DNA of 5,994 bases. Origin: Nitrososphaerota archaeon. Lineage in GTDB: Archaea > Thermoproteota > Nitrososphaeria > Nitrososphaerales > CADDZS01. The notes below the pieces were generated by a model. The model saw only the letters and a list, made by a program, of their open reading frames with translations. It searched no databases and had not been told where the DNA came from. Made by a program: the position numbers and the translations under genes. Location of the stretch: positions 1 to 5,994 of the forward strand of contig JAPCJU010000081.1 in the NCBI GenBank assembly GCA_027886795.1, in the 5' to 3' direction. This document shows, one piece after another, positions 5,446 to 5,994 of this stretch (position 1 is the stretch's first letter; each line of letters begins with the position of its first letter).

Positions 5446-5994
5446 ATGTCCGACCAGAATGGTTTCTCTTTCAAGTTCAAGTGCGACATTTGCGGGGACG
5501 GCTTCCTCACCAAATATCGCCCGGCTCCTTACGCGAAGGCCAAAGGACTCTTGGGAGCGGCCAGCGGTCTTGGCAGTAGTCTTGGCGGAGCATTCGGCGG
5601 AGTTGGGGGGAGCTCGTGGGGCGCTCATTCTGCAGCGAGTTCAATGGCTGATGCGAAGTGGCGAGAGGCGCACGAGAAAGCCCTCGACGAGGGGATGGCC
5701 GAAGCCCGAGCACACTTCACAAAATGCCCGAGTTGTACTAAATACGTGGACGCAACCTGCTGGAACGAACAGGGTCTCATGTGCGTGGAATGCTCGCCGA
5801 GACAAGCGATAACGGTTCAGAAAGCGAGGGCGCAGGCGTTCGGCCAGAAAGCTCAGGAAGCGATGCTGGCACAAGATTACTCTGCCGAAATTAAGGGCGC
5901 CGAAGAGGTCAAGATTACGTGTTCGCAATGCGGGAAACCAACATCTAGCGGAAAGTTTTGCGAGGTCTGCGGTGCTCCTCTTGAAAGATCAGCC
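5446..5994 (+). CDS. Zinc-ribbon domain protein with Gly/Ala/Ser-rich insert (partial, runs off the 3' end)
   Basis: The frame from the ATG at 5446 is open through all 183 codons to the window end. It starts M-S-D-Q-N-G-F-S-F-K and carries cysteine pairs C13/C16, C94/C97, C113/C116 (plus C105), then C159/C162 and C172/C175. The last four form a compact zinc ribbon; the earlier ones probably form one or two more metal sites. Between the first and second pairs lies a Gly/Ala/Ser-rich segment (about 34-67: L-L-G-A-A-S-G-L-G and so on), followed by charged helical stretches (70-90 and 120-155). Similar zinc-ribbon proteins of unknown role occur in archaea and bacteria. The frame is open back to 5365, so TTG at 5410 or 5416 could also be the start. 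Overlapping open frames in both directions here have poor composition. The function is unknown; a nucleic-acid or protein-binding adaptor is only a guess. Confidence 0.8.
   Translation, partial: MSDQNGFSFKFKCDICGDGFLTKYRPAPYAKAKGLLGAASGLGSSLGGAFGGVGGSSWGAHSAASSMADAKWREAHEKALDEGMAEARAHFTKCPSCTKYVDATCWNEQGLMCVECSPRQAITVQKARAQAFGQKAQEAMLAQDYSAEIKGAEEVKITCSQCGKPTSSGKFCEVCGAPLERSA

Noticed and set aside
5368..5928. Open frames on both strands overlapping the zinc-ribbon gene, including one on the plus strand from 5426 to 5812
   Set aside because: The plus-strand one is out of frame with the cysteine-pair frame and reads as low-quality Arg/Ser/Thr-rich sequence; the minus-strand ones have no domain-like pattern. 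The frame from 5446 shows repeated C-x-x-C motifs and runs to the end.

Overview
The window looks like chromosomal DNA from an archaeon, most likely of the Thermoproteota/TACK group. A DUF1512 protein (a family I know only from archaea) heads an operon. Start codons are often GTG or TTG without clear Shine-Dalgarno sites, and AT-rich box-A-like elements sit about 25-30 bases ahead of several starts, as in leaderless archaeal transcripts. The Ser/Thr-rich stalk on a secreted solute-binding protein and the archaeal-type DinB and ABC-2 proteins also fit. Base composition is balanced and coding is dense. I cannot name the genus or class.

Layout: (1) 1-588, minus strand: the 5' part of a family 5 (peptide/oligosaccharide-type) ABC solute-binding protein, with a membrane anchor or signal sequence, a long Ser/Thr stalk and the start of the binding domain. 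A one-base deletion near position 60 breaks its frame, and the best N-terminus has no standard start codon, so it is either decaying or affected by sequence errors. (2) 532-767: a divergent promoter region. (3) 768-4261, plus strand: a tight three-gene operon of a DUF1512 membrane-anchored protein, an ABC-2 type ATPase and a roughly 12-span permease, followed by T-rich termination tracts. (4) 4387-4881, plus: a DinB/YfiT-type metal-binding four-helix protein. (5) 4949-5248, minus: a 99-residue YCII/muconolactone-isomerase-like alpha/beta-barrel protein, convergent with the DinB gene. (6) 5446-5994, plus: the first 183 codons of a zinc-ribbon protein that runs off the window. It is in a frame easily missed because out-of-frame ORFs overlap it.

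How the genes work together: the ATPase and permease should form one exporter or membrane-remodelling ABC-2 complex. The DUF1512 protein is co-transcribed and membrane-anchored, so it is a candidate accessory, regulatory or substrate-handling partner; this is inference. The divergent solute-binding protein belongs to an importer class with different permeases, expected to lie beyond position 1, so it is probably not part of this exporter. The DinB, YCII-like and zinc-ribbon genes appear to be single transcription units. I saw no RNA genes, CRISPR arrays, insertion sequences or integration sites.

The candidate for an undescribed system is the DUF1512-ABC exporter operon. The other points of note are the broken solute-binding gene, the two-fold repeat inside the permease and the gapped-cysteine zinc-ribbon protein.
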